Origin: Rhodocyclales bacterium
GTDB taxonomy: Bacteria; Pseudomonadota; Gammaproteobacteria; Burkholderiales; Rhodocyclaceae
DNA length: 64,000 bases
Direction: 5' to 3'
Assembly: GCA_016214145.1 (NCBI GenBank)
Contig: JACRPA010000006.1
Span: 62,001-126,000, forward strand
Shown: one piece after another, positions 10,301-19,422 of the stretch
Layout: each line of letters starts with the position of its first letter
Position numbering within the stretch: position 1 is the stretch's first letter
Notes under the pieces: model-generated
What the model was told of the DNA's origin: nothing
Seen by the model: only the letters and a program-made list of their open reading frames with translations
Database searches by the model: none
Made by a program: the position numbers and the translations under genes

Positions 10301-12891
10301 GGGCGGATGGATTGGCAGCCGAACTCGATGAGGTGGCGAGGTCGACACATCCGGCTGCCGTCGAACTGAGCGTAGTGCCGCCTGCCGAACCGGAGCTCGC
10401 AATAACGGCTGAGGAGCTTGTTCTCGAGGCGCCGGCGGAGGAGCCCGCTGCGATCGAAGAAGGCATTCCGGAGGCGCCTGTCGAGCCGGTTCCTCTGGTG
10501 GAGGAAGCCCCGGCCGGGTTTGCGCCGGCGATTGATGAAGCACCGTCGCCTGTCGAGGCGCCTGCGCCCACCTCTCCCACGGAGGAGACCGCCGAAGCAG
10601 GCGAGGAGCGGCGCAAGCTGCGCTTGCGGGACGACCTCGACGAGCAATTGCTGCCGATATTCCTTGAGGAGGCGGTGGATATCATCCGCGAGATCGGCAT
10701 CGAACTGCGCAACTGGCACGCCAGCCCGCAGGACATGGAAGCGGCCGGCGCCTTTGCGAGACTGCTGCACACCCTGAAGGGCAGCGCCCGCATGGCCGGC
10801 GCCATGGGCATGGGCGAACTGGTGCACAGCATGGAAACGCGTCTGGAGAATGCTCTGGCGGCGAAGGCGATTACGCCGCAGTTCCTGGATGAACTCGACA
10901 CCTCCTTCGACCGGGCCAATTTCCTCCTCGACGGGTTGCAAAAGCGGGCAGCGGGCGTCGTCGAGGAAGAACCCGAGCCGCAGGCCGCCGCCGCGCCGGG
11001 CGTTTCGCGCCAACCCGAACGCATCGCCGTCGATGAAATCGAGATCGAGGCGGCCGCTGCGCGCGCCATGCTGCGGGTACGTGCCGACCTGGTCGATCGG
11101 CTGGTCAACGAGGCCGGCGAGATGTCCATTGCGCGTTCGCGCATCGAGGGCGAGATGCGCACCCTGCGCGGGTCGCTGCTCGACCTCACGGAAAACGTCA
11201 TTCGCCTGCGCGGCCAGTTGCGCGAGATCGAAATCCAGGCCGAGTCCCAGATGCAGTCCCGACTGGCCCAGGCCCACGAGGTGCATGTCGAATTCGATCC
11301 CCTCGAGTTCGACCGGTTTACGCGCTTCCAGGAAATCACCCGCATGATGGCCGAGAGCGTGAATGACGTTACCACCGTGCAGCACGCCCTGCTGCGCAAT
11401 CTTGACCACGCCGATGCCGCCATCGTCAGCCAGGCGAGACAAAACAGGGAATTGTCGCAGTCGCTGATGGGCGTGCGCATGATTCCCTTCAATTCCGTGG
11501 CCGATCGTCTGTATCGCGTCGTGCGGCAGACGGCGAAGGAACTGGGCAAGAAGGCGAACCTCGACATCCGCGGCGGGCAGGTCGAACTGGACCGTTCCGT
11601 GCTCGACAAGATGACCGGCCCGATCGAACACCTGCTGCGCAACGCCATTACCCACGGCCTCGAAGAGGGCGCGCATCGACAAGCTGTTGGCAAGACGGAA
11701 ATCGGGGAAATCGGCCTGACGCTTTCCCAGGAGGGCAACGAGGTCGTCATCGACATGGTCGATGACGGCGCCGGACTGAATTTCGAACGAATTCGCAGCA
11801 AAGCCATTGAGCAGGGATTGCTCGCGGCCGACCAGCATCCGGATGAAGCCATCCTGACGGATTTTATTTTCCACCCCGGTTTCTCGACCGCCAGGGAACT
11901 CACCGAGCTTGCCGGACGTGGCGTCGGCATGGATGTGGTGAAGTCGGAAACCGCCCAGCTCGGCGGCCGCATCGAGGTCAGTTCGACGCCCGGCAAGGGG
12001 GCCCGATTCCGCATTTACCTGCCGCTGACCCTGGCGGTGACGCAGGCCCTGCTGGTGCGGGTGGGCGGCCGCACCTACGCCATCCCCTCGGTGATGGTCG
12101 AGCAAGTCATGGAACTGAAGGAAGAGGCGGTCGGGAAAATCCGCGCCGAGGGAGCCGCCGAGTGGCTGGGCAACCGCTATCCGTACCACTTCCTGCCGCG
12201 CCTGCTGGGCGATGACCATACCTTGCCCGAGCAGCAGCGCCGCTATTCCCTGCTCCTGCTGAGGGCAGGTGCGCAGCGTGTCGCGATACAGGTGGATGAG
12301 CTGCGCGGCAACCAGGAAGTGGTCATCAAGAACATCGGGCCGCAGCTGGCACGCGTGATCGGCATCGCCGGCGCAACCGTGCTGGGCGATGGCGAGGTGG
12401 TGCTGATCCTGAATCCCATCGCGCTCGCCAGCCGCGAGTTCAAGGCGGCGGCACACGAAGCGGCAGCACCCGCCGCCCCGAAGGTGGCGGCCCCGGCGGC
12501 CCCGCGACTGCCGATGGTGATGGTCGTCGACGACTCGCTGACGGTGCGCAAGATCGCCGGACGGCTCCTCTCGCGCGAGGGCTATCACGTTGTCACTGCC
12601 AAGGATGGCGTCGACGCCCTCGAGCAGCTGCTCGACGTCGTGCCGGATGTCATGCTGGTCGACATCGAAATGCCGCGCATGGATGGCTTCGACTTGACGC
12701 GCAATGTGCGGGCCGATGCGCGCCTGAAGGACATACCGATCATCATGATCACCTCCCGCATGGCGGACAAGCACCGCAACTACGCCAAGGAAATCGGCGT
12801 CAACCATTACCTCGGCAAACCCTATCAGGAAGACGAGCTGCTTGGCCTGATTGCCGGCTATACCCGCCAGGCGACCGCAACCGCCGCGTGA
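7384..12891 (+). CDS. chpA: Chemotaxis histidine kinase ChpA (multi-Hpt CheA with receiver)
   Basis: An 1835-residue hybrid kinase. A FimL-like N-terminus contains an Hpt-like [12 protein letters not shown] (His54). Further Hpt motifs are [12 protein letters not shown] (His723), [13 protein letters not shown] (His908, atypical) and [13 protein letters not shown] (His1129), joined by acidic, Ala/Pro/Glu-rich linkers. The CheA core follows: dimerisation helices, HATPase N box ([14 protein letters not shown]), G1 (DDGAG) and G2 ([10 protein letters not shown]), a CheW-like domain, and a C-terminal receiver with VVDDS, Asp1760 in [11 protein letters not shown] and the lysine in YLGKPY. It would phosphorylate PilG and PilH. 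Pseudomonas ChpA is larger with more phosphotransfer sites. It is the last gene of the pil-chp run. Confidence 0.94.
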   Translation: MAATTDLDLGPLSWVKGEIDLALGRAHEALGKFAGNPGDSAQLKFARTHLHQAHGALSIVGLDGVTQFSEAIEQLLSDVEGGQVAATPTVGELAQRAITAIRHYLDEVASGVPNQPLKFLAVYRDLLAARGVERVASSDLFFPDLSLRPPKRAEEPSQMPAGEAARRLKAERARFERGFLRWLRNGDDVSGVTEMREAVVAIEATQALPAARAFWWITIALLDALAARQVPVDFQVKKLCARIDLQMRRLLEGSRTVAERLVRDALYFVAVAKGGGAQVQQVKEVYQLDSLVPARTADIEPLKPVLLAMRDALVAAKEAWNKFSAGAAVALPQFHDNAVTLASKGGGLINDHLARLVAGVAEVAQWLRKDPLRQNDAAAMEIATALLLAENALENYEQLGADFPQQVEIVIGRLAALMRGESLTDWSAPLLDEMSRRAQERLMMSQVAREILTNLSQVEQALDAFFRDTSRREELSALTGPLKQIEGALVILGQDKAVALLRDCEARIKTFATPDALPQQREFEEVAHSLSGLGFFVEALQHGPADLDEILRPVQPKAKPVEEEIVGSASPSVEDELEQQKREAQVLAEALREKPQDEGVREDLKQHLETIRQDASLVADAKLEEEAKAALAALAIAPAEAVAGHVEEAVARVAPAAPMEMAAPSAETLRLAEAPREEIDAELLAIFLEEAHEVLGTIGEHLELSRGEPHNHEYLTTIRRGFHTLKGSGRMVGLTDLGETAWAIEQVLNKWLQSEQDATPSLYRLVEEAHALFSAWVAQLEAGGGTHKDAAALVALAERAKAGEDILGQAVEAAPQITEPPPELEMPGTEEEITLSLPEEAEAPLIEEVIEMPPAEETVALGDLIVSRSLYDMYVGEARGHLAALRLDLNALKLTPQVPPEAMVRAAHTLAGISGTVGVDPVNRLALSLEHALLRLARGSQTCNSGQIGLLGTAISTLDAMIASVAEQRVPHGADGLAAELDEVARSTHPAAVELSVVPPAEPELAITAEELVLEAPAEEPAAIEEGIPEAPVEPVPLVEEAPAGFAPAIDEAPSPVEAPAPTSPTEETAEAGEERRKLRLRDDLDEQLLPIFLEEAVDIIREIGIELRNWHASPQDMEAAGAFARLLHTLKGSARMAGAMGMGELVHSMETRLENALAAKAITPQFLDELDTSFDRANFLLDGLQKRAAGVVEEEPEPQAAAAPGVSRQPERIAVDEIEIEAAAARAMLRVRADLVDRLVNEAGEMSIARSRIEGEMRTLRGSLLDLTENVIRLRGQLREIEIQAESQMQSRLAQAHEVHVEFDPLEFDRFTRFQEITRMMAESVNDVTTVQHALLRNLDHADAAIVSQARQNRELSQSLMGVRMIPFNSVADRLYRVVRQTAKELGKKANLDIRGGQVELDRSVLDKMTGPIEHLLRNAITHGLEEGAHRQAVGKTEIGEIGLTLSQEGNEVVIDMVDDGAGLNFERIRSKAIEQGLLAADQHPDEAILTDFIFHPGFSTARELTELAGRGVGMDVVKSETAQLGGRIEVSSTPGKGARFRIYLPLTLAVTQALLVRVGGRTYAIPSVMVEQVMELKEEAVGKIRAEGAAEWLGNRYPYHFLPRLLGDDHTLPEQQRRYSLLLLRAGAQRVAIQVDELRGNQEVVIKNIGPQLARVIGIAGATVLGDGEVVLILNPIALASREFKAAAHEAAAPAAPKVAAPAAPRLPMVMVVDDSLTVRKIAGRLLSREGYHVVTAKDGVDALEQLLDVVPDVMLVDIEMPRMDGFDLTRNVRADARLKDIPIIMITSRMADKHRNYAKEIGVNHYLGKPYQEDELLGLIAGYTRQATATAA

Positions 12892-12938
12892 CGCGCGCCG
12901 GCTTGGACGCCGGCGGTTGGGCGGATTACAATGCCGTC

Positions 12939-13505
12939 GTGGTCCAGCAAGACGTCAACCTCACGCACCATTTCCTGATCGCCATGCCCGCCATGGTCGA
13001 TCCGAATTTTGCCCGCACCCTGACCTACATCTGCGAGCACAACGAGCAGGGGGCGCTCGGCATCGTCATCAATCGCCCGCTCGACATGACCCTGGAAGCG
13101 CTGTTCGAGCGCATCGACATCCCGCTCGAGGCCAAGCGCTTTGCCGCGTTGCCGGTGATGTTCGGCGGTCCTGTCCAGACCGACCGTGGCTTCGTGCTGC
13201 ACCGGCCCGTCGGCAAATGGCAGGCCACCCTGCCGGTCAAGGAGGAGTTGGGCCTGACCAGTTCGCGCGATATTCTCCAGTCGGTCGGCAGCGCCGGGGA
13301 ACCGGAAGAATTCATTGTTTCCCTGGGTTATGCCGGCTGGGCCGCCGGTCAGTTGGAATACGAACTGGCGCAAAACGCCTGGCTCACCGTGGCGGCCGAC
13401 GCCCAGGTCATCTTCGGACTGCCGCCCGAGGAGCGCCTGCCGGCAGCCATGCAGTTGCTCGGCTTCGAGCTGGCCAACCTGTCGGATGTTGCGGGGCATG
13501 CCTGA
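12939..13505 (+). CDS. yqgE: YqgE/AlgH family protein
   Basis: A 188-residue DUF179 protein. The hallmark N-terminus [34 protein letters not shown] is fully present, as are [14 protein letters not shown] and a C-terminal [15 protein letters not shown]. The biochemical role is not settled; AlgH affects alginate expression in Pseudomonas. The frame is also open from GTG 12888, which overlaps the chpA stop (GTGA) and would add 17 residues. GTG 12939 gives the usual family length, so it is preferred but not certain. In proteobacteria yqgE is normally followed by ruvX, as here. Confidence 0.9.
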   Translation: MVQQDVNLTHHFLIAMPAMVDPNFARTLTYICEHNEQGALGIVINRPLDMTLEALFERIDIPLEAKRFAALPVMFGGPVQTDRGFVLHRPVGKWQATLPVKEELGLTSSRDILQSVGSAGEPEEFIVSLGYAGWAAGQLEYELAQNAWLTVAADAQVIFGLPPEERLPAAMQLLGFELANLSDVAGHA

Positions 13506-13519
13506 AGTGGCTGACACGC

Positions 13520-13547
13520 CGGCATTCAGGAGTAGAATGCCGTTTTT
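13520..13547 (+). terminator. Hairpin with T-run between yqgE and ruvX
   Basis: CGGCATTC (13520-13527) pairs perfectly with GAATGCCG (13535-13542) across the 7-base loop AGGAGTA, followed by five T. This has the form of an intrinsic terminator closing the chp-yqgE transcript. The loop is also the best Shine-Dalgarno for ruvX and the second arm contains the ATG at 13537, so the hairpin could act on ruvX-pyr translation or readthrough. Confidence 0.6.
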
Positions 13548-14004
13548 GATGGTTTCACCTCTCCCCTCCCTCCCCGCCCGGCCTGCCGCAGGCAGCACCG
13601 TTCTGGCATTCGATTTCGGTTTGAAGCGCATTGGCGTTGCGGTGGGCGAAACGCTGCTCAAACGGGCCAATGCCCTTGCCACCATAGACGCCGAGACCAA
13701 AGAGGCACGCTTCACGGCGATTGCCAGGCTGATCCAGGAATGGCAGCCGGCCCTGCTCGTGATCGGTTTGCCGCTTTCGCTTGACGGCGCCGAACATGAG
13801 ATGACTGCGCGCTGCCGCCGTTTCGCCAACCAGCTGCAAGGCCGCTTCAGCCTGCCCGTGGAACTCATTGACGAGCGGCTCACCTCGACTGCCGCCGATG
13901 CCGAACTGCGGGAGGCCGGTCTTGACTGGAGGGCGCGCAAAGGCAAGGTCGATGCGCTGGCCGCCCAACTTATTCTTCAGGACTACTTCGATGCAGCTGC
14001 CTGA
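13537..14004 (+). CDS. ruvX: Holliday junction resolvase-like RuvX/YqgF
   Basis: A YqgF-family RNase H-fold nuclease, linked to pre-16S rRNA 5' end maturation in E. coli and also annotated as a Holliday junction resolvase. Family motifs are LAFDFGLKRIGVAVG (first catalytic Asp), LLVIGLPLSLDG, ELIDERLTST (Glu) and KGKVDALAAQLILQDYF (last Asp). Two ATGs compete: 13537 has AGGAG four bases upstream inside a hairpin loop; 13549 lacks a good ribosome site but shortens an unusual N-terminal extension. The gene overlaps pyrR by 14 bases and begins the pyr operon. Confidence 0.9.
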   Translation: MPFLMVSPLPSLPARPAAGSTVLAFDFGLKRIGVAVGETLLKRANALATIDAETKEARFTAIARLIQEWQPALLVIGLPLSLDGAEHEMTARCRRFANQLQGRFSLPVELIDERLTSTAADAELREAGLDWRARKGKVDALAAQLILQDYFDAAA

Positions 14005-14485
14005 CGCCGAACGACTGTGCGCCGCTCTGGCGGACAGCATGCGCCCGGGGCTGCACCCGGAGACGGCCCTGATCGGCATCCACACCGGGGGTGTCTGGGT
14101 GGCGGAACGCCTGCATGCCGCTCTTGGCCTGAAAATGCCGCTTGGCAGGCTTGACGTCTCTTTCTACCGCGACGACTTCAGCCGAAGCGGGCTGCATTCC
14201 CAGCTCAAATCCTCGGACATTCCCTTCGAAGTGGAAGATCGGCCCATCGTCATCGTCGATGACGTTCTCTACACCGGCCGCACCATACGAGCCGCCATGA
14301 ACGAGATATTCGACTACGGCCGCCCGGCGCGAATCGACCTCGCCGTGCTGATCGACCGGGGCGGGCGGGAATTGCCGGTCTGCCCGCGCTGGGCGGCGCA
14401 GGCACTGCAAATCGAGCCTGGCAAGAATCTCCAGCTGGAGCGCAGCAAGGCCGGCGCTCTCTCCCTGAGGCTGATCGATGCGTAA
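13991..14485 (+). CDS. pyrR: Bifunctional pyr operon regulator / uracil phosphoribosyltransferase
   Basis: A 164-residue PRTase-fold protein. The PRPP-binding motif [12 protein letters not shown] is seen near residues 86-97, and PyrR features include the ...[10 protein letters not shown] loop and [16 protein letters not shown]. In Gram-positives PyrR binds pyr mRNA in response to UMP; in proteobacteria the regulatory role is less clear, and uracil phosphoribosyltransferase activity may be minor. The start at 13991 lies inside the end of ruvX; the frame extends upstream but only as shadow. It overlaps pyrB by 8 bases. Confidence 0.93.
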   Translation: MQLPDAERLCAALADSMRPGLHPETALIGIHTGGVWVAERLHAALGLKMPLGRLDVSFYRDDFSRSGLHSQLKSSDIPFEVEDRPIVIVDDVLYTGRTIRAAMNEIFDYGRPARIDLAVLIDRGGRELPVCPRWAAQALQIEPGKNLQLERSKAGALSLRLIDA

Positions 14486-15437
14486 TCCTCAACTCACCAA
14501 GAACGGGGAGCTGCAGCACCTGCTCACCATAGACGGCCTGCCGCGCGAGATACTTTCCGCCATCCTCGATACCGCCGCGCCTTTTACCGAAGTGGCCGAG
14601 CGCGAAGTGAAAAAACTGCCGCTTCTGCGCGGCAAGAGCGTGTTCAACCTGTTCTTCGAGAATTCGACGCGCACCCGCACTACCTTCGAGATAGCCGCGA
14701 AAAGGCTTTCCGCCGACGTCATCAACCTCAATATCAGCACTTCCTCGACCGCCAAGGGCGAAACCCTGCTCGATACGGTCGACAATCTCTCTGCCATGCA
14801 GGCCGACATGTTCGTCGTGCGCCACGCCACAAGCGGCGCGCCGTTCCTCATCGCCCAGCATCTGGCGGCGATGGGTCTCGAGCATATCCATGTCATCAAC
14901 GCCGGCGACGGACGTCATGCCCATCCGACGCAGGGACTGCTCGACATGTACACCATTCGCCACTACAAGAAGGACTTCACCAGGCTGGTGGTGGCCATCG
15001 TCGGCGATGTGCTGCACTCGCGCGTGGCGCGTTCGCAGATTCATGCCCTGACCACGCTGGGCGTACCCGAAGTTCGCGTGATCGGTCCGAAAACGCTGAT
15101 TCCGACCGAGGTCGACAGGCTCGGCGTGCGCGTCTTCCACGACATGCGCGCCGGACTCAAGGACGTCGATGTGGTGATGATGCTGCGCCTGCAGAACGAG
15201 CGCATGCAGGGCGCGCTTCTGCCCAGCCCGCAGGAATTCTTCAAGTACTATGGCCTTACCGCCGACAAGCTTGCCTGCGCCCGGCCCGACGCCATCGTGA
15301 TGCACCCGGGCCCGATGAACCGCGGCGTGGAGATCGACTCCGCCGTGGCCGACGGCCCGCATGCGGTGATCCTGCCCCAGGTCACTTTCGGCATCGCAGT
15401 GCGCATGGCGGTGATGAGCATGCTGGCGGGGGCGTGA
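14478..15437 (+). CDS. pyrB: Aspartate carbamoyltransferase catalytic subunit
   Basis: Makes carbamoyl-aspartate from carbamoyl phosphate and aspartate, the committed step of pyrimidine synthesis. At 319 residues it has the carbamoyl-phosphate motif [19 protein letters not shown], then [28 protein letters not shown] and HPGPMNRG. Class B ATCases of this type assemble as dodecamers with a PyrC or PyrC' partner, which is the next gene four bases away. No regulatory pyrI is present. Confidence 0.97.
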   Translation: MRNPQLTKNGELQHLLTIDGLPREILSAILDTAAPFTEVAEREVKKLPLLRGKSVFNLFFENSTRTRTTFEIAAKRLSADVINLNISTSSTAKGETLLDTVDNLSAMQADMFVVRHATSGAPFLIAQHLAAMGLEHIHVINAGDGRHAHPTQGLLDMYTIRHYKKDFTRLVVAIVGDVLHSRVARSQIHALTTLGVPEVRVIGPKTLIPTEVDRLGVRVFHDMRAGLKDVDVVMMLRLQNERMQGALLPSPQEFFKYYGLTADKLACARPDAIVMHPGPMNRGVEIDSAVADGPHAVILPQVTFGIAVRMAVMSMLAGA

Positions 15438-15441
15438 ACAG

Positions 15442-16722
15442 ATGAAGATCCACATCAGAGGCGGCCGTCTGATCGACCCGGCCAACGGCATCGATGCGCA
15501 GAAGGACGTTTTCGTCGCCGCCGGCAGGATCGCGGCGATCGGCGCCGCACCGGAAGGGTTCGTCGCCAACCGCGCCATCGATGCGACGGGGCTGGTGGTC
15601 TGTCCCGGCCTGATCGACCTGTCCGCCCGCCTGCGCGAGCCCGGCTTTGAATACAAGGCCACGCTGGAATCGGAAATGGCCGCGGCGGCGGCGGGCGGCG
15701 TCACCAGCCTGGCCTGTCCGCCCGACACCGATCCGCCTCTGGACGAGCCGGGGCTGGTCGAGATGCTCAAGCATCGCGCGCGCCACCCGAATTTCGCCCA
15801 CGTCTATCCCGTCGGCGCGCTGACCCTCGGCCTGGCCGGCGAGCGGCTGACGGAAATGGCGGAACTGCACGAGGCCGGCTGCATTGCCTTCGGCCAGGCG
15901 CATGTGCCGGTGGTGGATACCCAGGTGCTGATGCGTGCGCTGCAGTATGCCGCCACCTTCGATTTCCCGGTCTGGCTGCAGGCGCAGGATCCCTTTCTCG
16001 GCAAGGATGGCGTGGCGCACGATGGCGAGGTGGCGACGCGGCTGGGCCTGCCGGGCATCCCGGCGAGCGCCGAGACCATCGCGATTTCAACCATCCTGCA
16101 ACTGGCGCGGGACACCGGCGTGCGCATCCATGTCACGCGCATCTCCAGCGCCGCCGCGCTGGAGATGATCGTCGCCGCCCGCGTGAGCGGCATCGCCGTC
16201 ACCTGCGACGTGTCGATCAACCACCTGCATCTGTCCGATGCCGACATCGGCTATTTCGATCCGCATGCCCACCTCGTGCCGCCCCTGCGCGCCGGACGCG
16301 ACCGGGAGGCGCTGCGGCGCGGCCTGGCCGAGGGCGCCATCAACGCGCTCTGCTCGGACCACACCCCGGTCGACGATGACGCCAAGCAGGTTCCTTTCGG
16401 CGAGGCCGAGCCCGGCGCCACCGGCCTGGAACTGCTGTTGCCGCTGACCCTGAAATGGGCCGGGGAGATGCAATTGTCCTTGCGCACCGCTCTGGCGCGC
16501 ATCACCTGCGATGCGGCGCGCGTTCTGGGCATTCCGGCAGGCACCTTGTCGGTGGGGGCGGCGGCCGATGTCTGCCTCTTCGATCCGCACGGCCATTTCC
16601 GGGTGACGCGCGAGTCGCTGAAGAGCCAGGGCAAGAACACCCCCTTTCTAGGCCTGGAACTGCCGGGCCGCGTGCGCTGCACGCTGCTCGAGGGGCATGT
16701 CGCATTCGAGAACGGGCGCTAG
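15442..16722 (+). CDS. pyrC: Dihydroorotase homologue PyrC' lacking zinc ligands
   Basis: A 426-residue amidohydrolase-fold protein aligned throughout with class I dihydroorotase: an N-terminal composite sandwich, then the barrel. The metal-binding HxH after PGLIDL is replaced by SAR (PGLIDLSARLREPG), the later ligand region reads IHVTRISSA with Arg where His is expected, and the sheet position usually carrying His reads LQAQD. SDHTP, with the catalytic Asp, is kept. This matches the inactive PyrC' of pseudomonads, which is needed structurally for PyrB assembly. A catalytic dihydroorotase should then exist elsewhere in the genome. Confidence 0.92.
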   Translation: MKIHIRGGRLIDPANGIDAQKDVFVAAGRIAAIGAAPEGFVANRAIDATGLVVCPGLIDLSARLREPGFEYKATLESEMAAAAAGGVTSLACPPDTDPPLDEPGLVEMLKHRARHPNFAHVYPVGALTLGLAGERLTEMAELHEAGCIAFGQAHVPVVDTQVLMRALQYAATFDFPVWLQAQDPFLGKDGVAHDGEVATRLGLPGIPASAETIAISTILQLARDTGVRIHVTRISSAAALEMIVAARVSGIAVTCDVSINHLHLSDADIGYFDPHAHLVPPLRAGRDREALRRGLAEGAINALCSDHTPVDDDAKQVPFGEAEPGATGLELLLPLTLKWAGEMQLSLRTALARITCDAARVLGIPAGTLSVGAAADVCLFDPHGHFRVTRESLKSQGKNTPFLGLELPGRVRCTLLEGHVAFENGR

Positions 16723-16731
16723 GGCCCGTTC
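16710..16731 (+). terminator. Hairpin at the end of the pyr operon
   Basis: GAACGGGC (16710-16717) pairs perfectly with GCCCGTTC (16724-16731). The six-base loop holds the pyrC' stop codon TAG. The downstream bases ACAATTGTTTTA are only moderately T-rich, so an intrinsic terminator is likely but not certain. Confidence 0.45.
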
Positions 16732-16806
16732 ACAATTGTTTTATGGTTGTTCCGGGTTTTCTGTGGGCAGGAAGATTGCGGGAGCGGTTGCCCGTTACCC
16801 GCCGCT

Positions 16807-16873
16807 GATCGCGGTGTAGGAGCCAGCTTGCTGGCGATCCGGCGGTTAATCGCGGGCAAGCCCGCTCCCACAG
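16807..16873. repeat. REP-type repeat pair (GCGGGCAAGCCCGC family)
   Basis: Two short palindromes lie head to head between pyrC' and yggU. The first contains GTAGGAGCCAGCTTGCTGGC (16816-16835). The second is ATCGCGGGCAAGCCCGCTCC (16849-16868) ending in CACAGGAG. Both resemble REP elements widespread in pseudomonads. A related pair lies at 43134-43186. The rest of the 16723-16888 gap shows nothing else recognisable. Confidence 0.75.
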
Positions 16874-16888
16874 GAGTGTCTGCGTCAG

Positions 16889-17209
16889 TCAGTTCCCCTC
16901 GACGTGGTGGCGGTCCAGGAGCAGGAGCCTTGCAATCGCCTCGTCCGAGGCCCCCCTCACACGCAGTCGCTTCTGCCGTGAAGTGGCGCCGCCGATCAGT
17001 TCCACCTGCGCCCGCGGCACTTCCAGTTGCTCCGCCAGAAATTCGACCAGGCTTTCGTTGGCTTTGCCGTCCACCGGCGGGGCGGCCAGGCGGATCTTCA
17101 GGGCTTCTCCGTGCAGTCCGACGATTTCGGTCTTCTTCGCCCCCGGTTGAACGTGCAGGCTGAGAACGAGACTTCCCGAAGCCTCCCGCCTGAGCCAGCA
17201 GGCAGTCAT
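16889..17209 (-). CDS. yggU: DUF167 family protein YggU
   Basis: A 106-residue small alpha/beta protein of the DUF167/UPF0235 family. The signatures LSLHVQPGAKKTEIVGLHG and IRLAAPPVDGKANESLVEFLA are diagnostic, and GGATSRQKRLRV completes the core. Its molecular function is unknown. It overlaps the yggT end by four bases and is the last gene of yggS-proC-yggT-yggU, an arrangement common in beta- and gammaproteobacteria. Confidence 0.92.
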   Translation of the reverse strand: MTACWLRREASGSLVLSLHVQPGAKKTEIVGLHGEALKIRLAAPPVDGKANESLVEFLAEQLEVPRAQVELIGGATSRQKRLRVRGASDEAIARLLLLDRHHVEGN

Positions 17210-17781
17210 GCGATCAGCGGGATCAGCAGCACGCGCAGCCAGGCGAGCAGCATCAGGGCGATCTGCAGCGCCAGAAGCAGAACGAGCGGCGAGAGATCGA
17301 CATGGGCAATGGGTGGAATCAGGCGCTGGAAGGGCCGCAGGAAGGGGCGGGACAGGCTGTTGAACAGCGGGGCCAGCGGGGCATGGGGGTTGACCCAGGA
17401 AAGCACCGCGGATATCAGGATGATGCCGATGAGAAGGTATACCGAGAAGCGCAACAGTTCGACCACGGCTATGGCGAGGATGACGGGAATCGCGACGCCG
17501 GCGTGTGCGCCGAAGGAGAAATGCTTCAGCCAGAAGGCGATCGTCAGGTAGCCGCTGTGCAGGACGAGCGCCCCGATCAGGCTCGGCATGTCGAGCCCGA
17601 ACAGGCCGGGAATGATCCGCCGGGCGGGGCGCACCAGCCAGTCAGTGACGGCGACGACGAACTGGCCGAGCTGGTTGCGGAAGGAGACCCGCAGCCATTG
17701 CATGTAGAAGCGGATGAGCAGAAGAAAGACGAAAAAGCCGGCGACGGCTTCGAGGATCAGCAACAGCAGATTGGTCAGCAC
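17206..17781 (-). CDS. yggT: YggT family membrane protein
   Basis: A 191-residue inner-membrane protein made of two YggT repeats, each with a hydrophobic hairpin. The first repeat is MLTNLLLLILEAVAGFFVFLLLIRFYMQW plus a hydrophobic stretch near residues 65-85. The second contains VELLRFSVYLLIGIILISAVLSWVNP and the C-terminal segment VLLLALQIALMLLAWLRVLLI. The motif FLRPFQRLIPP is typical. The family has been linked to osmotic tolerance and to division or Sec-related functions without a settled role. The start is GTG at 17781, just after proC. Confidence 0.9.
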   Translation of the reverse strand: MLTNLLLLILEAVAGFFVFLLLIRFYMQWLRVSFRNQLGQFVVAVTDWLVRPARRIIPGLFGLDMPSLIGALVLHSGYLTIAFWLKHFSFGAHAGVAIPVILAIAVVELLRFSVYLLIGIILISAVLSWVNPHAPLAPLFNSLSRPFLRPFQRLIPPIAHVDLSPLVLLLALQIALMLLAWLRVLLIPLIA

Positions 17782-17784
17782 GGC

Positions 17785-18603
17785 TCAGTCCTTCCCCAGC
17801 ATCTCGCCCAATTCGCCGCCGCGCGCGTTGGCGGCCCTGACGGCCCGAATGATGGCTGCCTTGACGCCGTCGGCGTCGAGCGAGTTCAACGCCGCCTCGG
17901 TGGTGCCCCCTTTCGAGGTGACGCGCTGCCTCAGGAGGGCGACATCCTCCTGGCTGCCCGCCGCCAGCGCGGCGGCGCCAACGACAGTCTCGATGGCCAG
18001 CAATCGCGCCTGTTCTTCCGAAAAGCCCAGTGCGCGTGCAGCGTCGCGCAGCGACTCGATGAAATAGAACACGTAGGCCGGGCCGCTGCCGGACACGGCG
18101 GTGACGGCATCCATCATGGCCTCTTCGGCGATCCACAGCGTCTTGCCGACGGCGCCGAGCACTTGCTCGGCCTGGCGCCGCCCCTCGGCATCCACGGAAG
18201 GGTCGGCGTACAGGCCGGTGATGCCGGCGCCGATCAAGGCCGGGGTGTTGGGCATGCTTCGCACCAGCTTTCCGTGCCCGCCCAGCCAGCGGGAAATATC
18301 GACCAGCCTTGTGCCGGCGGCGATGCTGATGACAAGCTGACGGCCCAGCTTTTCCGAGAAAGGCGCCAGCGCCTCGCGCATCTGCTGCGGCTTGACCGAC
18401 AGCACCAGCGCCTCGCAGTCCAGGGTCGTGGCGTCCGCTGCGGGCAGGCAGGCAATGCCGAAGGCGGCGGTGAGCCGTTCGCGGTTGTCCGCAAGCGGCT
18501 CGATGACCTTGATGTCGACGGCGGGGAAACCCTGCTTGAGCAGGCCGCCGATGAGGGCATTGGCCATGTTGCCGCCGCCGATGAAGGTGATCCTCATGCT
18601 CAT
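17785..18603 (-). CDS. proC: Pyrroline-5-carboxylate reductase
   Basis: Reduces 1-pyrroline-5-carboxylate to proline with NAD(P)H, the last step of proline synthesis. The 272-residue protein starts MSMRITFIGGGNMANALIGG, a Rossmann nucleotide site. The C-terminal dimerisation and substrate domain carries SMPNTPALIGAGITGL, AVSGSGPAYVFYFIESL and the signature LRQRVTSKGGTTEAAL. The ATG at 18603 overlaps the yggS stop by four bases. The open frame continues far upstream but that part is shadow of yggS. Confidence 0.96.
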   Translation of the reverse strand: MSMRITFIGGGNMANALIGGLLKQGFPAVDIKVIEPLADNRERLTAAFGIACLPAADATTLDCEALVLSVKPQQMREALAPFSEKLGRQLVISIAAGTRLVDISRWLGGHGKLVRSMPNTPALIGAGITGLYADPSVDAEGRRQAEQVLGAVGKTLWIAEEAMMDAVTAVSGSGPAYVFYFIESLRDAARALGFSEEQARLLAIETVVGAAALAAGSQEDVALLRQRVTSKGGTTEAALNSLDADGVKAAIIRAVRAANARGGELGEMLGKD

Positions 18604-19289
18604 ATTCTTGCTCTTTCGCCAAAGATTGCCGTGCCCACCCGCACGATGGTGGCGCCCTCGAGGATGGCTGCTTCCAGGTCGTGCGACATGCCCATCGACA
18701 GCGTATCTAGCGCCAGCCCCGTCCTTTTGAGCGCGTCGCGCAGTTCGCGCAGCGTGGCGAAGCGGCGCCGCGCCAGTGCCATGTCGCCGGTCGGCTCGGG
18801 AATCGCCATCAGGCCGCGCAGTTTCAGGTTCGGCAATTCGGACACGGCCAGCGCCAGCGCCGCCGTGTCCTGGGGACTGACTCCGCTCTTGCTGGCCTCG
18901 CCGCTGACATTCACCTGAATGCAAACCTGCAGGGGCGGCCTTTCTTCGCCTCGCGCAACGGACAGCCGCTCGGCGATCTTCAACCGTTCGATGCCATGCA
19001 CCCAGGCGAAATGCTCGGCGACCGGGCGGGTCTTGTTGCTCTGCAAGGGGCCTATGAAATGCCATTCCAGCCCGGGATCCGCCAGCGAGGCGATTTTCGC
19101 CAGGCCCTCCTGCACGTAGTTTTCGCCGAAAGCGAGCTGACCGGCCCGGGCGGCCTCGCGTACCCGCTCCGGCGGGAAGGTCTTGCTGACGGCCAGCAAA
19201 CGAATGTCTTCGACCGCTCGTCCCGCCAATTCCGCCGCTGCGGCGATGCGCGCCCTGACAGCTTGCAAGTTGGTGGAAATTGTTGTCAT
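18600..19289 (-). CDS. yggS: PLP homeostasis protein YggS (PLPBP)
   Basis: A 229-residue single-domain PLP-binding protein with an alanine-racemase-like barrel and no known enzymatic activity; it buffers free pyridoxal phosphate and affects amino acid metabolism. Key motifs are LLAVSKTFPPE (PLP lysine in AVSK), AFGENYVQEG, WHFIGPLQSNKTR, QVNVSGEASKSG and LSMGMSHDLEAAI (phosphate binding). It is the first gene of the operon and divergent from pilT, with 133 bases between them. Confidence 0.95.
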   Translation of the reverse strand: MTTISTNLQAVRARIAAAAELAGRAVEDIRLLAVSKTFPPERVREAARAGQLAFGENYVQEGLAKIASLADPGLEWHFIGPLQSNKTRPVAEHFAWVHGIERLKIAERLSVARGEERPPLQVCIQVNVSGEASKSGVSPQDTAALALAVSELPNLKLRGLMAIPEPTGDMALARRRFATLRELRDALKRTGLALDTLSMGMSHDLEAAILEGATIVRVGTAIFGERARI

Positions 19290-19422
19290 AATGCCCTGAA
19301 AAATCGGGGCAAGTATATCATCGCGCCGCCGCCCCTTTTTAGTTCGGCATAACGTCCGCTCGTGCGGGCATTGGCCTTTGCTGAAACTTCGTTTTCAATT
19401 TCAGGCGCCACGGAAACGCATA

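Noticed and set aside
7852-12807. A 1651-codon open frame on the minus strand opposite chpA.
   Set aside because: It is a by-product of GC-rich codon use in chpA. It shows no domain pattern, whereas the plus strand has clear Hpt, kinase and receiver motifs.
19370-19422. A TTGGC...TTTGCT stretch before pilT that looks like a sigma-54 promoter.
   Set aside because: The GG and GC elements are only 5 bases apart, not 10, so it cannot be an RpoN site.
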